A stretch of 21,690 nt of DNA from Brachionus koreanus (taxonomy: Eukaryota > Rotifera > Eurotatoria > Ploima > Brachionidae): the NCBI GenBank assembly GCA_016987375.1, contig PJRA01000313.1:1000507-1022196 (forward strand). Direction: 5' to 3'. The notes beneath the pieces are model-generated. The model was not told the origin of the DNA, ran no database searches, and saw only the letters and a list, made by a program, of their open reading frames with translations. The position numbers and the translations under genes are program-made. Shown here piece by piece: positions 17,560-21,690 of the stretch; the first letter of the stretch is position 1; the number at the start of each line of letters is the position of its first letter.

Positions 17560-19677
17560 ATGTCTGTTTCCAATTCAAATGAAAATAACTTTGATCTCTT
17601 AAGTTATTATAAAAAACACTTGTCAAAATTAAATAAATTGTCGGACTCATCCGAGCCAGACCAAGTCAAAGTTTTAATTTGTTACGTACAAAATTTGTAT
17701 GATAATTCAGAAATCGACCCATGTGATAAAAACTTTTTAGAATTGGTGGAAAAGTGTAAAACAGCTTTAGCATCTGATTGTAAAACCATATTCTCTAATT
17801 TGTATTTTTTGGCAAAGCTTTTAAAAAAATATTCCAAACCAAAATCTGATAAAAAAAATTTGCATACTTCGTCCAGTGAACAAAATGGAGACAAAGGGCA
17901 AGATACAGACAAAGAGGAAAGAGAGCTTGCCTTTTTGGCAGACGCAGTGCAAGAAGAAAATCTAAATAAAAATGCCAATCTTGACTCTGGGGTCGAATCG
18001 GAATCTAAAACAAAAGAAAGCCCAGAATCTGAGAAAAAAATTCTAACATTTACTAGTGTTAAAAGTAAACGTGTTACTCAGTTTGAACAAACAAATCTAA
18101 AATCAAGCCCACTTATTCAGAATTCTGAAAATAAAATTGGTCCAGTTGGATTTTCGACCGAGTTAACTTCAATTGATAAAGACAGTATTGCTAAAAAAAC
18201 TACAATTGCGAAGATAGAAAAAAATGAAAATGCTGCTGGAGATGGACCTGAATCAAGTGATGATTTAGAGTTGAAAAATTTGACAAACAAAGAGCTGAGA
18301 ATATTGAGAAATATTAAAAAATTAGACGATTTTTGTTTGGTAATATTTTATTCTAAAAATTTTTAAGTCTAAAATATTTTTGTTTTTGAAGAATTTAAAT
18401 GAAAAAATAATAGAAAGTGAAAATAGAGAGATCACTAGTGAAGACTTGAATGATGAAAACTCGTTATATATCTACGAAGCTAATTTGAAAAAGAAATTTG
18501 TTGAAGCTTACTCAAAGCTGACTATGTATTGTAAAAAATTTCCACATTTGGTCGCCAACGATTACAAGATTAACAAAGGCAGAAGCCCTCAATTTTCCAA
18601 AAAAATTAAATTTGACGGTAAGCTGGATCAATCATTTTTTTGTTGCTTCAATCATCTAATTTACTCTTTAACTAACCAAATAAATTAAAACTAATTTAAA
18701 AAAAAAACATTTATTAATATCTTTAAAAATTTTGAATTCAATTTCCAAAGGTACACAATATGATGAAATTAATACCCATATCACAGAATGTTTGAACAAA
18801 AGCAGGCAATTTCCGGACTTTATTGAAGTTTTTGAATGGATAAAAGAAGCAAACAATGCTCATAATCTTAAAATAGAGTACAAAATTAGAACTTTATTCA
18901 CTGTTCAGTATTAGTAATTAATTTAATTTAATTTTTTACTTTTAAAAAGAGAGAAAAAACTGTTTGAAATATCTCAATTGTCGTTTGAAAAGATATGTAA
19001 AATCTTAAAATCAAGAAGAATTGCGGATGATATTCAGATTCAAAAGTCCAGGATAGAAAACTTTCTAAAAGATGAAAAAGATAAAAATCATGTATTGACT
19101 GAATCAGATCCAGCTGAAAATGACAAAAACTTAGAAACTATTCTAGACAATAATAGAAAAACCTTTGATGAAAAGTACACAAAAGTAAAAGATAAAAAAG
19201 TAAATGATACGAATATAAAATAGAAAATTGTTTTAGCTTATCGATTCTTATGCCAAGAAACAAGAAGATAGTCAAAATAAAGAAGGTGAAGAAGCAGAGG
19301 TTGAAGAAGAAACCGATGAAGATGATGACGATGATGAAAATACAAGATCAAATGTAGATAGCAGTGATGCTGTTAATTTATCTCTGATAAGTGAAGATTT
19401 AAAAGCTGATTCTAGTCATTCTTCTTCTTTTAGTGATAGTGACAATCAAATTTATTGTACTCCACCAGAAATGAGAACTAGTGAAAAGAGTCCAAATGGT
19501 GAATGTTCTCAAAAACCCGCAAAGCGAATAAAATTGGAAAATAATTTAAGTTCTGGTGAAGAATCTTGTTCAAATAAAAAACTTGATACCGACGAAATAT
19601 CCAAAAAAAATTTGCCTAAAATACTTGAATGCAGTTCGGCAGTTACCGAAGCAGAAGAATGTATTGTTCTTGATTAA
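17560..19677 (+). CDS. DAXX: DAXX homologue, histone H3.3 chaperone
   Basis: Five exons (17560-18339, 18392-18617, 18751-18877, 18950-19184, 19237-19677) encode 602 aa. DAXX works in the nucleus with ATRX to deposit H3.3 and is recruited to PML bodies through SUMO. The N-terminal helical part (FLELVEKCKTALASD...) matches the four-helix bundle. The histone-binding domain (about 250-470) is well conserved: EDLNDENSLYIYEANLKKKF, GTQYDEINTHITECLNK, FPDFIEVFEWIKEANNAHNL, LSFEKICKILKSRR and DSYAKKQED. Exon joins at 18877/18950 and 19184/19237 give the same residue spacing as human DAXX. After it come an acidic tract (about 472-490), a basic NLS-like KPAKRIKLE, and a terminal EECIVLD resembling the C-terminal SUMO-interacting motif of vertebrate DAXX. 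Introns are 52-133 nt. The middle of exon 1 is low-complexity. Confidence 0.92.
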
Positions 19678-19724
19678 TTAATCAAGCTCTTGAATTTTTT
19701 TTATTATATTTTGTGAAAAAATTA

Positions 19725-19730
19725 AATAAA
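19725..19730 (+). terminator. Polyadenylation hexamer of DAXX
   Basis: AATAAA 48 nt after the DAXX stop codon, before the RING gene start at 19866. Confidence 0.55.
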
Positions 19731-19865
19731 CCTTTTGATTGTAATAGAAAAAATTGTACAATATTTAGCCCCTGTTAGTGCCAGGAGTGATTTTACTTAT
19801 TATTCTAAATTATGATTGAAAATTTGATTAATATCTTTAATTAAATTAAGTAATGAAGAAATTTT

Positions 19866-20411
19866 ATGAATATGCAATATATCGCATCTGAAGTTATTGA
19901 ATTGTTTGTATCATTATGTGATTATTTAGTAATTTCAATTGAATGTTTAGCTAATATAGCTGATATTGTAGAGTTTTGGATCAAGTTGTTTTTCGAAGTT
20001 TTTCTTTTTTCTTTAAAATTAATCGTTCATGAATATCATAATATTTTCAAAATTCTGGATGAAAAAAATTCAAATTTGAACTTGCAAGAAGAATTTTTTG
20101 GTTTAATCCAATTAGACGAAAAATGGCAATTAATTTTCTTACTAATTGTATTCAGTTTTCTCGTTGTTTCAATCATTTTTTTAAAATGCAAAATAAAAAA
20201 ACTTGAAAAGACAAATATTCTGTTAAAACAATCTTGTAGCAGCCAAAATTGTGTTATTTGTCTACAAGAAAAAAGCTCCATTCTATTAATGCCTTGTAAA
20301 CACTTGTGCTGTTGTAAAAAATGCTTTGATTTAATGAAAGAAAACCATAATAACTCAAATTGTCCACTGTGCAGAGCTCAAGTTCAAAATGAATTGAATA
20401 TTTTTGTTTGA
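19866..20411 (+). CDS. Membrane RING-finger E3 ubiquitin ligase, RNF26-like
   Basis: A single-exon ORF of 181 aa; an in-frame TGA at 19854 upstream supports the ATG at 19866. Hydrophobic segments lie at about 6-27 and 37-54, with a clear transmembrane helix at 88-106 (LIFLLIVFSFLVVSIIFL). The C-terminal RING has CVIC (129-132), PCKHLCCCKKC (143-153) and CPLC (166-169), a C3HC4 arrangement. It is followed by a short hydrophobic end, ELNIFV. A RING at the extreme C-terminus with CxHxxxCxxC spacing and an LN(V/I) tail is characteristic of RNF26, an ER-membrane ligase that organises endosome positioning and regulates STING. The human protein is about 433 aa with more membrane spans, so this is a shortened relative or another membrane RING ligase. 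It sits 188 bp after DAXX on the same strand. Confidence 0.8.
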   Translation: MNMQYIASEVIELFVSLCDYLVISIECLANIADIVEFWIKLFFEVFLFSLKLIVHEYHNIFKILDEKNSNLNLQEEFFGLIQLDEKWQLIFLLIVFSFLVVSIIFLKCKIKKLEKTNILLKQSCSSQNCVICLQEKSSILLMPCKHLCCCKKCFDLMKENHNNSNCPLCRAQVQNELNIFV

Positions 20412-20424
20412 AATTTTTTTTTGT

Positions 20425-20430
20425 AATAAA
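20425..20430 (+). terminator. Polyadenylation hexamer of the RING gene
   Basis: AATAAA 13 nt after the stop codon, giving a very short 3'UTR. Confidence 0.5.
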
Positions 20431-21435
20431 TTGTATATAGAATTTTTTTTATCTCAATTTACTTTTAGTTATCTCGTAACAAATAAGCTTTTGTCTATTC
20501 GTAGTTCTTTTATATTTTTTAAATTATTAATTAAGAAAAAATAGAAAGAATTAAAAAGTTAAATCAACATATCATTTAAAAAATAAAAAATTTAAAAAAT
20601 TATTAACACTAATAAATAGAATAGACACATTGAATTCAATAAATCTTGATTATTATTGATACAGTTTATAATTGATAGTTGATTAAATTAACATCGTTAC
20701 ACTCCTTTCTTAAAAGTTTAAGGATACAGCTAAACAATTAAATAATTTAATTCTTTGAATGTAAAAGACTTTAGATTTTGGTCTTGAGTGAAAGCTGGTA
20801 AATTTTTTTTAAATTATTTTAGCTTTTATTATATTTTATTTATTTTTTAATTATTAACATTTTAATAATTATAATATTCAAAGTTTCAAATTTTTCGTTC
20901 ACTTTCATTTTATTATCAAAACCACCTAACATGGGACTGAAAAGAAGGTTAGCAAGAAGAAGGTACAAAACTGCCCGAGATCATCCCCTTACTATTATCC
21001 AAAGAAAAAATATTAATATTTTTACAATAAATTTTAAGTTAAATAATTTTTTTAGGAAATTTGAAACAATAAGTTAAAATACACTACTTACACTACAACC
21101 AGACCATATTTGGTTACATCTAAAAGAACTATAAATTACATGGGACACTAATGAAAGACAAATTGACGAAAGAATATAAAAAAGAAGAACTAGAAACAAA
21201 AAGGATTCATAGCGTCAGCTAAACTTATCATAATATTTATTTAATCCAGCCCAGGTATATCAGTTCTTACCGTTTTTTTTTCTTCCTTTTATTTAATAAT
21301 TTAACTTTATTAAAAAAGATATATTTTGAAAAATTTTGCAAAACAACCATGTATGTCATCAATGGGGTTATATATAAATTTATTCAATAAACTAAACTTA
21401 GACATTTTTACCAGGATTCAAAACCAGAGTCAAGT
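20431..21435. other. Gene-poor stretch with short coding-like scraps
   Basis: No gene I can support. Two short plus-strand frames look slightly coding-like: 20931-21078 (basic, starting MGLKRRLARRRYKT) and about 21151-21222 (charged, MKDKLTKEYKKEELETKR). Neither has recognisable homology or convincing splice sites. They could be decayed transposon fragments. Confidence 0.4.
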
Positions 21436-21582
21436 TTATGCACACGGTTCTGAAGCTAGGGGTTCTGCGACGCTATCTAAAGATGACTTAATACTCTGTG
21501 AATCTCTTTTATCATAAGTATAATGATTAGATCTATGAAGATAAATGCTTATTTCACGATTTGATAGATTCAGTCTTTCATT
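21436..21582 (-). CDS. Possible terminal exon of an unknown minus-strand gene
   Basis: The minus-strand frame is open from 21582 to a stop at 21438-21436 and would encode about 48 aa (NERLNLSNREISIYLHRSNH ... ending AEPLASEPCA). It has normal codon variety for this window, and a minus-strand AATAAA lies a few tens of bases downstream near 21380. An in-frame TAA just upstream means it could only be an internal or terminal exon entered by splicing, for example after an AG near 21575. The upstream exons would lie beyond the window edge. A transposon fragment is the alternative; the overlapping plus-strand frame looks no better. Confidence 0.2.
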   Translation of the reverse strand, partial: NERLNLSNREISIYLHRSNHYTYDKRDSQSIKSSLDSVAEPLASEPCA

Positions 21583-21648
21583 TTATAGAATATTTTTATT
21601 TATTCTATCAAATTATAGAATGTGAAAAGATATTTTTTGTTATGAATT

Positions 21649-21690
21649 TTTAAGATTTTAAGGTATATTTAAGGTATATATTTTAAGGTA
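21649..21690. repeat. Short tandem TTAAGGTATAT repeat at the window edge
   Basis: TTAAGGTA occurs three times within the last 37 bases, separated by short AT spacers, and runs into the window end, so its full extent is unknown. Confidence 0.6.

Noticed and set aside
17682..17978. Minus-strand 98-aa ORF
   Set aside because: Antisense shadow of DAXX exon 1.
20931..21078. Basic 49-codon ORF starting MGLKRRLARRRYKT
   Set aside because: No homology I recognise, a low-complexity AT-rich second half, and no convincing splice sites or conserved pattern.
21104..21113. CCATATTTGG, a perfect CArG-box match
   Set aside because: Such a motif is expected by chance in AT-rich DNA, and no promoter or gene start is nearby.
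21559..21612. Nested palindromes (ATAGAATA/TATTCTAT and TTTGATAG/CTATCAAA) as a terminator or RNA hairpin
   Set aside because: Short AT-only stems are common in this composition and no transcript context supports a function.

Overview
This is an AT-rich eukaryotic nuclear window. All gene models below use GT-AG introns, mostly 45-60 nt, with AATAAA polyadenylation hexamers close behind the stop codons. The gene set (tafazzin, an MCT8/10-type SLC16 carrier, PCID2, FAM78, a SETMAR-type SET methyltransferase, DUSP22/15, DAXX, an RNF26-like RING protein) is metazoan. Base composition, tiny introns and tight spacing suggest a small compact-genome invertebrate such as a monogonont rotifer; that placement is inference.

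Layout. Positions 1-2360 are gene-poor and hold a dead 482-bp Tc1/mariner-superfamily element (1153-1634) with inverted repeats and TA target duplications. An unrecognised Asn/Ser-rich coiled-coil gene lies on the minus strand (2368-3294). From 3400 to 6330 there is only a compact ORF/hairpin island (4552-4735) and a probable gypsy-type reverse-transcriptase relic (5537-5781). Tafazzin (6333-7330, +, 5 exons) and an MCT8/10-like transporter (8129-10083, +, 8 exons) follow. A 276-bp MITE-like element (11040-11315) sits before PCID2 (11544-12803, -, single exon) and FAM78 (12889-13814, -, 3 exons), which are in tandem with 85 bp between them. A mariner transposase relic (about 14500-14905, -) lies just downstream of a SETMAR-type SET gene (15194-16077, -, 2 exons). 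That gene is divergent from a DUSP22/15 phosphatase (16262-17238, +, 4 exons) across 184 bp. A DAXX homologue (17560-19677, +, 5 exons) and an RNF26-like RING protein (19866-20411, +) follow. The last 1.2 kb is mostly empty, with one weak terminal-exon candidate.

How the genes relate. Most are independent housekeeping or regulatory genes: cardiolipin remodelling, solute transport, mRNA export (TREX-2), phosphatase signalling and membrane ubiquitin ligation. The SET gene and DAXX both act on histone H3. The most provocative arrangement is the SETMAR-type SET gene with a decayed mariner transposase about 290 bp downstream on the same strand. It is a non-fused counterpart of the arrangement that produced primate SETMAR. 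Here the SET stop codon, a polyadenylation hexamer before the relic, and the relic's own stops and frameshifts argue against an actual fusion. I reconstructed exon boundaries by hand from splice signals, reading frame and remembered family patterns; no alignment was run.
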